DNA from: Glandiceps talaboti
Lineage: Eukaryota; Hemichordata; Enteropneusta; Spengelidae
Length of the DNA stretch: 64,000 nt
Assembly (NCBI RefSeq): GCF_964340395.1
Contig: NC_135549.1
Location: 33,624,832 to 33,688,831 of the forward strand
Direction of reading: 5' to 3'
Shown here: piece after piece, positions 9,996 to 21,455 of the stretch
How positions within the stretch are numbered: the first letter of the stretch is position 1
Layout: every line of letters begins with the position of its first letter
Made by a program: the position numbers and the translations under genes
The notes under the pieces: generated by a model
The model's database searches: none
Seen by the model: the letters and a program-made list of their open reading frames with translations, nothing else
What the model was told of the DNA's origin: nothing

Positions 9996-11943
9996 TATTT
10001 TATTGTTTATATTGGACAGCCGCACTTGAAAGAGCGAAAGATACATGTACACTGGTAAAATTAATTATTTGACAGTGTGTGCATTGAGTACACTTGTAGC
10101 TAGGTCACAGAATACATCTAGAGTATGAAGAGTACGAGAAATAGTTCACCGAGTTGTAATAAAGGCAGCTTTTTGAGTCTTCCTCATGTCCTGACAAAAC
10201 TGTAATGGTATATTCCAACTGATCAACTCACCCTTGTTGACAAATATGTAAATATCCGAATCTCTAGTATTATGAGAAAACTTTCAAATCTAATGAACCA
10301 CCATCAAGGCTGACGAGTCGCAGGTGGCAGTTGCAAGTCACAGATCACAGTTTTCAAGTCACTGTGTTGCTGTCCTCACCGGTCTGCCAGAGAGCGTAGC
10401 TACTGAACTACTGAATGTAGCTACTGAATGCATGATGCAAGCACATGTGCTTTTGCAGGCTAGTCTATTAACTCTCTAGCTTCATAGAAAAAAAGTTTAG
10501 TATGGCCGCTATGTTTGACAAGCTAATGCATGTACATGCATACATGTGGATGATAGAAATTCTCGATTGAAAAGAAGTTTTCACTCAAAGTTGGAGCAGA
10601 ATCAACTACAAATGTTTCTAGAGGGAATTCAAACTGATGGCCTCAAAATTTGTACAATCAAACTTAAGTTTGTCTACACAAAAATCAGGACAGTTTGAGG
10701 ATTGATATGTATATACATCTGTACAGATGATCATGATGTATATGTCACCATGCATCTGTAGTATTTACTAACTTTTGAAACAAAATCCTTGGAATGAAGA
10801 TATGAGGCTTGTACATTTACATTTTGACTTACTTGCTGAGGGGTTAGAGTGCTTCAATGTCTGAAATGAGGACCTCGATTGCAGTACATCTCTGTCTTGA
10901 AATAGGCGAATATTCTGTAACAGACAGACAGCATAGCAATCAACATGACCACATGTATTTGAATTCGTCTTGCGAGCTTTCCTTGAACTTTCAAGTTACT
11001 GAATTCCTGACTGAAGAGAAATTCAGAATGTTGTTTGTTTGAAACCTGCTGTCCTGAAACCAGGTACTGGTACAGGGATTCTTGTGTTCTACAGAAAATG
11101 TAATACCTGGATTTCTTGAAATTATCTGTGTTGATCATCGTGAACCAGTTGCAGTTATTCAACACCTTTCAAATTGAACAGAGAGTAACACCATTGTTTA
11201 CAACTCACGGTCTCATCTTCAAGTTTATGTGCTAAGTATGCCACATATGCAGGAATATAACAAAATGTTTTCTTATATAATAATACCATGTTTGAAAGGG
11301 CGTCGAATTTGTAGAAAACTAAAGGAAGGTGTGTGTGTGCAAGATACAGAGACATACTGACAGGCACATACATATATACATATAAATGCATAAGGAACGA
11401 GTTATACAGTCCGAATAAATAAATACAATCGAATCTGATGTTTCGAATCAAAATTCTTTATCAAGGACGATTAGCAGGTAACAACCCAACTATATAATTG
11501 AATGTTATGGAATAGAATGATTACCACGCGAACATCGATGGTAAGGTATGCATAAAAAGATTTTAAAATACGCGCTCCAAAAATAACCCTATAGAACATG
11601 CCTGAAAGATAGAATAAGTGTAGTTAGATATTAGGGAATGATGTAAATTATCTATTAATTCCATGTGGTTCCAACATTCTGAGACAGAAAATGGTTTCCT
11701 CCTCCTTCAACCTCAATCAATCCTCATCGCCAGAAACCTTACAAATTCCTGAAATAGACATATTTGACACATTATGATTGTTGGTAATAAAATGCATAGA
11801 TAAGGGATAGTTACGAATCTTTTGTGACATGTACCACATTGAGTACGAATGCATGAAAATGAACCAGTATTAACTTCCAATCCATGTTGTTCTGTATGGA
11901 CCACCATATCTCTAAGATTGGTATCACAAAGCCAAGCTGTTAG
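9996..11943. other. Intronic sequence with no recognised feature
   Basis: This is part of the GTF3C6 intron 5264-12226. I see no splice-flanked coding exon on either strand, no RNA gene and no clear repeat beyond short AT-rich runs. Short open frames here have no recognisable motifs. Confidence 0.45.
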
Positions 11944-12048
11944 TACATACATACATACATACATACATACATACATAGATACATACATACACATACATAC
12001 ATACCTACCTACCTACCTACCTACCTACCTACATACATACATACATCT
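11944..12048. repeat. Compound microsatellite (ATAC)n/(CTAC)n
   Basis: ATAC repeats are broken by a CTAC block of about seven units (12004-12030), then ATAC resumes. Confidence 0.95.
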
Positions 12049-12226
12049 ACAATTCACAATGCCTACAGTACAGCTGAACTGAGGTTATAAAAAACTAAAC
12101 TACATCTGCAAATTATATTATAAAAAATACATGTTCTTCATTATGATCAATGGATGTAACAAATTCTATCAACTGTCGTTTTACTCTACTTATCTACATT
12201 TGTATATTTATGTACATCTTGTACAG

Positions 12227-12341
12227 GGCGTGGAGTCAGAACAACCAGTACTACAGATTGGTCGCTATGCATTCACAGGAGAATACAAAGATACAGTAGG
12301 AACAGCTGTTATTTTTGAAGAAGAAACTCATGTTAAATCAG
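12227..12341 (+). CDS. GTF3C6 exon (TFIIIC 35-kDa subunit), core
   Basis: This exon encodes GVESEQPVLQIGRY and then AFTGEYKDTVGTAVIFEE, the most conserved block of the GTF3C6 family: a small beta-rich domain shared with yeast Tfc7-type TFIIIC subunits and involved in the tau-A/tau-B scaffold. It is flanked by a CTTGTACAG acceptor and a GTGAAT donor. The 115 nt enter in phase 0 and leave with one extra base (G), which pairs with the two bases at the start of the exon at 18193. Identification rests on residue-by-residue resemblance to vertebrate GTF3C6 over about 35 residues, recalled rather than searched. Confidence 0.9.
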
Positions 12342-13417
12342 GTGAATATTATTTATAAGTATATATCTACCCAGTTCAGAAAAACACAGTTATACCGATG
12401 CTTCACTGGCATAAAGTTACATCTGAATTCGATCACCCTAGTACCAAGTTTGCTTTTCTTATGCCTACATGTGTGTACATGCAATGTGAGTGTGACAGGC
12501 ACAGTTGATAGGCAAGCGAATGTGTGTGTCTGCCAAACTATATCTTTATAGGACAGTACAATATACATGTAGCTATTCATTCTTGGAACCATGAACAATA
12601 CATTCTCCATATCTCTTTATAGTTTAAAATGTAGGCAATATAACAATACAGTTGTATAATAATATATCGAGAGTAAAATTGGGGTATTGAAGACAATTTT
12701 CAAGTATTCTAGAGCTTTCACTAATGTGTATGGTTTGAAATTATAATCCACTAAAAGGCCTCCTATATGTGCTATATGTGCTCCCTGCCTGCTATCATTG
12801 GCGATAGGGGGAGGAGGTTTCTCTCCAAACCTTCCTGCCCTAAATTCTGACTGCAACCTAATAAGGTTTCACATAATGCTATTTTCTCGACTTTACTTTA
12901 GTGATGTGAAAAAACCTACTAATACAGACAAACTCCAGTCAAGTCTGAGTCTACCCCATATTATCAGATGCAAGCTATCTTTGGAGATCTTGACCCTTGA
13001 CCTTGATCTTCAGGGCTAATCATCAAAATCAATCCAATTCCTGGCTATCACAGACACAGTGTAGTGTTTGATATTGAAGAAAGGAACTATATATTTACAA
13101 GCAGTAGTTTTGGTGCTCATGTAATTTTTACCCACATTTATAGTAAACAATTGCAATATTTAATACTGCATAACTAAACAATTTCAGTCATAGACTCTAT
13201 TCCTGCAACATCAAAATTAAGCTATTACTTACATATTGCAGATAATTTGTTAGTAGCAATTATGTGTGGCCTAACTAGTGTCTTTTAGATCATGTCTATA
13301 GATAATGCAGAACCAGATAAACATACACATGCATCACATTTGGTGGTCATTAGTTCTAGGGTTCTCTCAAATTGTTGGTTTCTGACTCCATCGTGGCTAC
13401 ATTCTATAGAGCGCCCC

Positions 13418-13448
<31 letters not shown>

Positions 13449-14532
13449 GGGTAAAGCGTCATTACCCAGAATGCACTGTGGCCATGACAACACTCTTGTA
13501 TGCCCTTTAGGTGGTTGGTTCTTGAGACATCTTTATTAGGAGATCACCCAGCAAAGGGTGTGACTCGATTACGGGAATGCCAAAGTTCATTCACCTACCC
13601 CGCCGTTACACTGTTTAACAGCAGCTATTGCTGTCATAACTAGTTCCACACAATGCATATTCACCTTGTTTATCTATACTGCCATTTTGAATGCAAGACA
13701 ATGAATGGGAGTACGATCCAAATGACGAGTGATCATAATTTTATGTACGTTTTTCGCTCACAAAATCGAATTTCAACATGGTGAAAGTAATTTTTGGCTA
13801 TATAATGGATTATTCAGGTTTATTTCTTTTTGATACAGCTCAATAATGACTTGTATTTATACTAGCTCAGTATGTAAAGGTCGGCAGAGGGAAACTGGTT
13901 ACGCACGATATGGCGATTTTCCAATCATATTTTTTATGTACATTTTTCAATGTTAAATTCAAATTTTAACATCCCTGAAGCAAAATCTGTCTCTCCAACT
14001 ATCGTTTACAATGTAAATAAAGGTTCTGTTCGTAGAAATTTCCCCTCAATTTTGACTATGAATATGTTATTTTATACAAGGAGATGGCTGAGTGAACTCA
14101 ATGCAGTATATGTAAGGATCAGAGTATCGCAACGTAACTTCAAAGTCCAGACTGCATATTTGCTTTTGTGATTCCACATAGTAGACGGTGATGGATCAAC
14201 TCGTCCAATTTCAACTCGTCCCATTTCAACTCGTCCCACTCAACTCGTCCAATTTTCAACTTGCCCCAATTTCAACTCGCCCCATTTTCAACTCGCCCCA
14301 ACTCTTTACAATATAATTTACCTGTGCATATATGAAATCGAACCTAGTAGTACTCAGTTTGGAGGGTCTGTGGTATCTCGTATTCCACTAATGAAGTACC
14401 ACTTGCGCTGTAAACACATACATCTACTACAATACTTAGTTGCGTTAACTAGGGAGAGGAGACACGTCTCCAAAACCCGTACGCACGGAAGTCGTAAGCG
14501 TGTCAGTCACTAATATTTTCCCTGGTTATTAT
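12342..14532. other. Intron sequence with short repeats
   Basis: This is the 5' part of the GTF3C6 intron 12342-18192. It contains a diverged repeat at about 12900-13060 ('ccatattatcagatgcaag', 'gaccttgatcttcagggct') that also appears near 19640-19750, a poly-C then (CA)n tract at 13414-13448, and a degenerate array of about 15-bp units 'caactcgtcccatttcaac' at 14195-14300. No exon was recognised. Confidence 0.5.
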
Positions 14533-15227
14533 TAGTCCCCACCGGATGAAGTCCGGGACGGGGACTTATGGATTGGGTTCCGACTGTCCGTGCGTCTGTC
14601 CGTCCGTCCGTCCGTCCGTCCGCAGCCGTATCTTGGAGATGCCTGGACCGATTTTTTTCAAACTTGGTACAGGGACAACATACAATACCATACATATGCA
14701 CGTCAATTTGTTTCATGATACGATCCAATATGGCCGCCTAGCAGCCATTTTGTTTGCAAATTTTCCCTGTCTAAAGCCATAACTCATACATGCTTGAACA
14801 GATCTCATTCACAGTTGGTATTAGGACAATGTTCTATGACATACATGTGCATATTCATTGTTGTTGTGATATGATCCAATATGGCTGCCTGGCATCCATT
14901 TTGTTTGTGAATTTTCCATGTCCAAAGCCATTACTCAGACATTCTTGAACAGATCTCATTCACAGTTGGTATTAGGACAGTGTTCTATGACATACATGTG
15001 CATATCTATTTTTATTGTGATACAATCCAATATGGCTGCCTGGCAGCGATTTTGTTGGCGCAGTTTTCATGTCCAAAGCCATAACTCAGACATGCTTGAA
15101 CAGGTTCCCCCCCCCCCTCGTACCTGACCCATCCTTTATTGTTGAATGGTATATTCCATCACGTCATCTTGAAGAGTAGGCATGTCCCATGTCCAACGAG
15201 GAGACACAACATATCTAAGTCTGTTTG

Positions 15228-17509
15228 TAAAACAGAGGCCATGTGGCTTGGTAGCTGGAGATTCAGGGTTGAGGAGCCACTTGGCATTAATTGGCCGAAA
15301 TTGCCTGTAAAGATTGTCGGTATCTTCTATAACTCGGTTAGGGCTTATCAGGAAAATATTTCTGGTACCTTCAAGTCCATGAATGGCCTGCTCAACCTAT
15401 CGAGTTGTAGAGGACTGACTTTGATAGGAAAAACTCTTATTGTGAAAACTCTTGTTATTCCAAAGTTTATTTATTTGTTCAATATGATTCATATCAAGAT
15501 GGGTGACATCAAAGCCATTAATAGAGCAATCCACAGATTTATCTGGAAGGGCCCTGACAAAGTTAGTAGAAATTCTTTAATTGGTGATATTAAAGATGGA
15601 TTGGTGGATTGGGCATGATTGACATTTTTGCCCTTTACAAAGCTTTTAGAATTTCTTGGATAAAGCGTTTTATTTCAGAAGAAATTAAACATCAATGGAA
15701 GTTACTTGCAAATTTCTTTTTAAAGCCACTTGGGGGTAAGCTAGTTTTTCGGTGCAATTACAAGGTTAAATTACTTCCAATTGCACTGTCAAAAATTTTA
15801 CCACAAAATGCTTGTTTTTTGGAGTGAAGTTAATCCCTGTAGTTCGCTCTGTGTCTCAGAACAAGTTTTGTGGAACAATTCCGATATTCTCATTAATAAT
15901 AAGTCAGTTTTCATTTCATTTTTATATAAGAAAGGTATTGTATATATAGCAGATATTTTTAGTGATGAAAATCGATTAAAATCAGTTAAAAGGCTGGGAC
16001 AACCTTAATTCATTAGGATGGAATCTTAATCACTTTCTCTACTGGAGAGGAATTCTGCATGCAATCCCTTTTCTTTGGAAAAGAGGTAGTCCAGTGCACT
16101 GTACAATATCTTACCCACAACTCTCTCTGATTGGTATGCTTGGAGGTTCCTTAATTTATAACTTTTTCAATAATCTATACTTTTCAACATTTTAAGGATA
16201 GTAATTAAGTTTAATTAATATGTAGCAAAAGAACGCTTAGGAATCAAAAATAAAATTCTAAATTTTGTATAAAAATGAACTAACAACTAAATTAAGCATG
16301 GGCTGTGAATAAAACACTTTTCACTGTCAAAGTGTCAATAACTTGGGTAGTCAGTGTGTATGATGAGTTTGTCATACCTATTCAAATAAATCTATATCTT
16401 TGGCAAAGTCATAACAGGTGCATATATTTTCCTTAGTTTCGTCGCAAATATTCTGCATGTCTTTCAAGAAAATCTGCTGACAAATTCCTAAAATTGCTAC
16501 TCCTTCTACAATAAATCACTGATACCAGAACCGATGAAAATGGGTATTCAGAAACTCATCAGTGGCAATTCTACGCTTGCCAAATGGAAAAAATATTTTT
16601 ACAAAACCCTATACACTGGTGAGATTTGTCTGACTTCAAGGAGATGATGTCCAACACTACAAATCAGAGAGAGTTGTGGGTAGAATGTTGTACAGTGCAG
16701 TGCTCATTGGGCCAGAAAGACCGATTTGTTTTATCTCCAAAGGAAAATTGGTTCCACTTGAAACGTGTCAAGTCAAAACTATTAGAAAACTTATAACAGG
16801 AGATTATTTCATTCCTCTGAAAAGCAAGCTTTTCTTTTCTGGCTTTCTCGATATTTGCAACAGTGATTGGGTCCATTACTTTTTACTGCCTTTTAAAGTT
16901 ACTATAGAGTCCAAATTACAGGAATTTCAATGGAAGATAAATCACAATATTTTGTATACAAATACTATTCTTCACCATATGAATCCACCTAGAGTTAATA
17001 GTAGTCTCTGTACTTTTTGTAACCTAACGGACGAAACCCTTATTCATTTATTTGTGGAATGTGAATGTACTACCATTATCTGGAACAGTCTCTTGACACT
17101 GTGGGGTGTGGCCCTACAAATTCCATCAGCGTTGTCAGCTAAACAGATTCTTTTAGGCGACAAGTCCTTTTCACACCTGTTGAATCACATTATATTGATA
17201 ACAAAAAAGACCATTTATGAATGTAAGTTATCAAAAATTATTCCATCCTTTAATATTGTGAAATTAAATGTAAGACTTGCAAAAAAGATTGAATGCCATA
17301 TTGCCAAAAGAAAAGACTGTCTCCCAAAGTTTTGTGCAAAATGGGACAATTTTGAAGTTTAAGTGAATTTTTGTTCCCTACCTCTGCATTGTACCTTTTT
17401 ATAAAACTTATTTTAGATGTTCTCAATGGTGCCATGTGTTATTTTTGCACTTGTCTTGTGTTGTTGTAATTTGTCTCTCTCGCAATAAAACACTTTAAAA
17501 TAAAAAAAA
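15228..17509 (+). mobile_element. 5'-truncated Tx1-like LINE, decayed
   Basis: Only the 3' part of a non-LTR retrotransposon ORF2 is present. Segments in different frames read KTEAMWLGSW, then GLTLIGKTLIVKTLVIPKF, AIHRFIWKG, and near 17010-17075 CTFCNLTDETLIHLFVEC, a C-terminal C-x2-C ... H-x4-C cluster. The wording after the RT palm resembles Tx1/L1-clade LINEs. The element ends with AATAAA and an A tail at about 17486-17509, and is flanked by an 11-bp target duplication AAGTCTGTTTG (15217-15227 and 17510-17520). Frameshifts and a non-matching segment (about 16090-16480) show that it is dead. The catalytic RT motifs are absent because of the 5' truncation. Confidence 0.8.
16092..16702. repeat. 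39-bp inverted repeat inside the LINE
   Basis: Positions 16092-16130 and 16664-16702 are inverted copies with four mismatches in 39. They bracket roughly 530 bp, the first part of which does not read as LINE protein. A local inversion or template switch is possible. Confidence 0.6.
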
Positions 17510-17642
17510 AAGTCTGTTTGATTTAGGTTCACAAGTGTTGTTGCATGATCAGAGTAGTGATATCAAGAAAATTACAACATAAACTACCAGTTCCTTAAAA
17601 CCCAATCATAGCGGGGACTATGTCATTCTCAATGACTTGTTT

Positions 17643-18012
17643 TTACAATTATAACAACAGGGATGGGTAGGCAGGTGAATAAACATTATTTCAAAACATT
17701 TAAGTGCCCCTAGCAACGAGACCACACTCATAGCAATAGGTAAACAATGACATATAATGCCAAAATAACACTGGTGATGGGAAAGTTACTGAATGAGTAT
17801 TGCAAAATAGTATGTAGATATGCCTAGCAACAAGACCATGCCCATAGTAACATTAAATGATGGTGTATATTGCAGATATAACACCATGGATGGGAAGGCA
17901 TGGGAGTAAATATTCAAAGAATGTATGCAAATATGTCTAGTAACAAGACCACATAATCATTACAGAAAATTAAAGTGTACTGTCAACAGTTGTGCTGCAA
18001 CGCCATTGGCGG
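17643..18012 (+). mobile_element. Family A element, 3' part
   Basis: Internal modules ('cctagcaacgagaccacac', 'cctagcaacaagaccatgc') are followed by the terminus ACAGTTGTGCTGCAACGCC and ATTGGC. It abuts the end of family B copy B2 on its left. Confidence 0.75.
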
Positions 18013-18192
18013 TTTTATGTAATCAGGGAAATGGAGAAATAATAGCTTCTGACTGATATTTGATGTTAACAAGGTAAAGATTTTGTAAGAAATGTGATGA
18101 TTTTGTAAGATATTTTTACAATGATATCTCACTGCACGAGTAAATGTAGACTTTGTCTGACTTATAAGAAGATATTCTCAAATTATTTACAG

Positions 18193-18291
18193 GTGATGAA
18201 AGTTCAAAAAGATTAAAATATCTATGTCACACATTGAAGAAAATGGAAATGAATAGAGCTTTCCTCAGTGGAGGAGCTACAAGCAACACAG
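18193..18291 (+). CDS. GTF3C6 exon (TFIIIC 35-kDa subunit), third visible
   Basis: The exon encodes SGDESSKRLKYLCHTLKKM and then NRAFLSGGATSN. The LKY-CHT-KK pattern is a GTF3C6 family signature just after the core domain. The acceptor is TTATTTACAG and the donor GTAAAT. It opens with two bases that complete the codon begun at 12341 (G+GT, Gly) and ends with one base that is completed at 29425 (G+CA, Ala). The perfect phase match across four exons more than 24 kb apart supports one gene. The next intron (18292-29424) is 11.1 kb, mainly because of an antisense Ty3 element. Confidence 0.88.
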
Positions 18292-18607
18292 GTAAATAGA
18301 ATTGAAGTCTTTAAAGTACAGAGACAGCCCTCCAAGATCAGTCATTTAACGTGATAATATAGTTGTCAGGTCTTTATGTTATTTAACATCAACAACCAAA
18401 AAACCCCATAATCTATTAGTAATTAGAACTGATTTTTCAAGCTAAGTTTTATGTTTTCTGGTGCAAATACTTGGAATACCTTACCACTTGAAGTGAGAAA
18501 TAGAACATTGCTGTCTTCCTTCATATGTGGTTGTCAGTAATATTTTATGACAAAATTTTAGGCACTTATACTGTTTATTTATGTCCTTATTGTACAGTTT
18601 GTATTTT

Positions 18608-19268
18608 TAGTCCCCGCCGGACAAAGTCCGGGACGGGGACTTATGGATTGGGTTCCGTGTGTCCGTCCGTCCGTCCGTCCGTCCGTCCGCGGCTGTTTCT
18701 TGGAGATGCCTGGACCGATTTTTTTCAAACTTGGTACAGGGGCAACATACAATGGCATACATATGCACGTCAATTTGTTTCATGATACGATCCAATATGG
18801 CCGCCTAGCAGCCATTTTGTTTGCAAATTTTCCCTGTCTAAAGCCATAACTCAGACATGCTTGAACAGATCTCATTCAAAGTTGGTATTAGGACAGTGTT
18901 CTATGGCATATATGTGCATATTCATTGTTGTTGAAATACGATCCAATATGGCCGCCTGGCAGCCATTTTGTTTGCGATTTTTCAATGTCCAAAGCCATAA
19001 CTCAGACATGCTTGAACAGATCACATTCAAAGTTGGTATTAGGACAGTGTTCTATGACATACATGTGCATATCCATTTTCATCGTGATATGATCCCCCAT
19101 ACCCAACCAATCGTTTATTGTTGTAGGCATGTTCCATGTCCAACAAGCAGACACAACATATCTAAGTCTGTTTGATTTAGGTTCACAAGTGTTGTTGCGT
19201 GATCAGAGTAGTGATAATTCCTTAAAACCCAATCATAGCGGGGACTATGTCATTCTCAATGACTTGTT
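18608..19268 (+). mobile_element. Family B element B3, full length
   Basis: The 5' end TAGTCCCCGCCGGAC forms a hairpin with GTCCGGGACGGGGACT. A clean (CCGT)n tract of about seven units (18658-18690), two 151-bp modules, GCGGGGACTA (19238-19247), the GTCATT-CTC-AATGAC hairpin and TTGTT follow. It is very close in sequence to B1. Confidence 0.8.
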
Positions 19269-20483
19269 TTCTTTTGTCTTTATACTATTTTATTCAGAGT
19301 GCCCAAGGAAAGATTTTTCTTTGTCAACTTGGCTACCCTCTGTAATAAAGTTTATTGATTGCTTGATTGACTGTACATTGCTGTGAGATATATCTAATGG
19401 CATCATTTGTTAGTATAGTACCCCAAATGTCTGCCTGTTTGTCCTTGTGGCTGTTTGTCCTTTATACATCATTTCACAGATGTGCAATATTTGATTTCTT
19501 TCAAACCTGACACAAAGATAACAGGCACGTCACTTTCTTTCATGACTATGCAAATTTAAGTGAACTGCAGCCTTATTTGTACTAAGATAAGAATCACTAT
19601 TTGCTGCATAACTCAAAATCTATAATACACAGAGTCTCCATTTACCATGTCTCCATATTATCAAGTACAAACTCTCTTAATTATAGACATTGACCTTTTG
19701 GCCCTGACCTTCAGGGTCAATTATCAAAATAAAACCATTTCTTGCCTGACAGTCATAACTTAACTTGAATGGTACTTTTAAGTTTTAGCACAACAGAACT
19801 GATGTTCAGTAGTGCTTTTGTCATGGTAAAGTGTCTGTCTGTGTGGATGTGTGTAAATAACTTAAAGTCAAGAACCGCTGGACTGATTGCCATGATATTT
19901 GTTGGGTGTATTACCTTGGGTGTCTAGTTGGGAAATTGTTCAAATCAAATTGATGTTACCACCAGTGTGATTTGGGTAAACTAATGTGGTTTTTGGTCAG
20001 TGAATGTAAACTTAAAAACTACTGTGCAGGTTTGCTTGAAATTTGATGGGAATGGTCTTGGTGGTGTGTAGAATAAGAATTGTTCATGACGTGGCGATTC
20101 CATCAGTAATATGCAAATTAGGTATAAGAATGCGTATTTTTTGGTCAAATGTCTATAATTCTAAAATTACTAAGCAGATGGGGATGAGATTTGGTGGGAA
20201 TGTTCTTAGGGGTGTTTAAATCAAGAATTGTTCATAATATGATGATCGCATAGGTGATATACAAATTAGGTCTAAAAATGTGTCTTCTTGGTCAAAAATC
20301 TATAATGCCAAAACTACTGAGCAGATTGAGCTGAAATTTGATGGGGATGCATCAGGGAATGTGTAGATGAAGGTGAATTCACAACATGGTGAGGTTAATT
20401 GGTGATATGCAAATTACGTCTACAAATCTCAATTTTAGTCAAAAACTTAGATCTGGAAACATTGGGAATGGGACTTAAACATG

Positions 20484-21373
20484 TGTGACCCCTGGCATCG
20501 GTTCGGTTGTGATCGTCGATGTTAACTTGGATTGCGTTGTGTATTTTTAGCCCAAACCCTCCAGGGGAACACGATCATACACTGACTCAGTCGCAGACAT
20601 GGTTCACACTATAAGTTGTAATGTCTTTATTGCTAATCAGTCAGCGGCTCCATCTGTCCATGGCAGTACCTATTGTCAGACAGCCATATTGCAAAAGAGA
20701 ATTACAATACTTATTGATACAAGCAGACAAAATAACTGTTTCAAAATATCTTATACAAATCAAAATTATAATATCTGTTGTAATGCGCATATCATTCAAA
20801 ACAAACCTACATTGTGACACATTTTGCAATAATTATGGTTACACTATCAAAATAAATGGGTTTCAGACATGTTACGCTGTTTACAGAAATTCTGAGTAAG
20901 CAGAGGATTATTACTTTCGTTGTTGCGTATCAAGGTGTACAAGACTTACAGCTAATAAAGTTTCAAAAAGTTTATCACAACAATAACCGACAGTTCGGAC
21001 ATCGTATACAATGCAACATGTGACTTTCCATAGCAAATCCATCGACTTGAAATAAATGCTCAAAACTCACGAAATCCTGAACGTCCTTCATAAATATTAC
21101 AATTGAGAGTTCTAGAGATACTATATATTCATTCCATCTCGGTAATAGATGTGGATGTCAAAGATAACACACTTTTATGAGCGATTGTAAACAGCAACAG
21201 GAAATTACTAACCTATTGTCAGACAGCCATATTGCAAAAGAGGTCGATTGATGTCACCTCTCTGCCTCGTGAGGGCGTCCCACAAAAGGTCACAGTGTGA
21301 TATGCATTACAAAGAATTACAGGTCAATGATGAAACAGAGTATACATTATATTATATCAAAATCTTGGTCACA
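20484..21373 (-). repeat. 3' LTR of the Ty3-type element
   Basis: 890 bp, starting TGTGACC and ending GGTCACA on the + strand, so the ends are perfect 7-bp inverted repeats. By eye it is identical to 28004-28893. Short open frames inside it appear in both LTRs and have no recognisable motifs. Confidence 0.95.
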
Positions 21374-21385
21374 TACTCCCCTGGT
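21374..21385 (-). promoter_or_regulatory. Polypurine tract of the Ty3-type element
   Basis: On the - strand CCAGGGGAGTA directly abuts the 3' LTR. This is where plus-strand DNA synthesis would be primed. Confidence 0.7.
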
Positions 21386-21455
21386 TTAAAAAATGACGGC
21401 TCGTCATTTTCAGCATTTTTTACTGTTTTACGAAAGTTTACAAAAAAAATGGCTT

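Larger units (their letters stand above)
14533..17641 (+). mobile_element. Family B element B2, interrupted by a LINE
   Basis: The 5' end is TAGTCCCCACCGG with the opposing CCGGGACGGGGACT arm (stem partly decayed), followed by a (GTCC)n tract and the 151-bp modules. The LINE at 15228-17509 breaks the copy at AAGTCTGTTTG. The remaining 3' part (17521-17641) runs through GCGGGGACTA and the GTCATT/AATGAC hairpin to TTGTT. Without the LINE the copy would be about 820 bp. Confidence 0.8.

Noticed and set aside
10854-11451. Overlapping frames of about 100 codons on the - strand
   Set aside because: They carry no domain, no consistent splice sites and no repeat-protein resemblance, so they are treated as chance frames in an intron.
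20599-20899. Frames of 62-92 codons inside the LTRs (also 28119-28419)
   Set aside because: They exist only because the LTR is duplicated, and show no motif or codon pattern of a protein.
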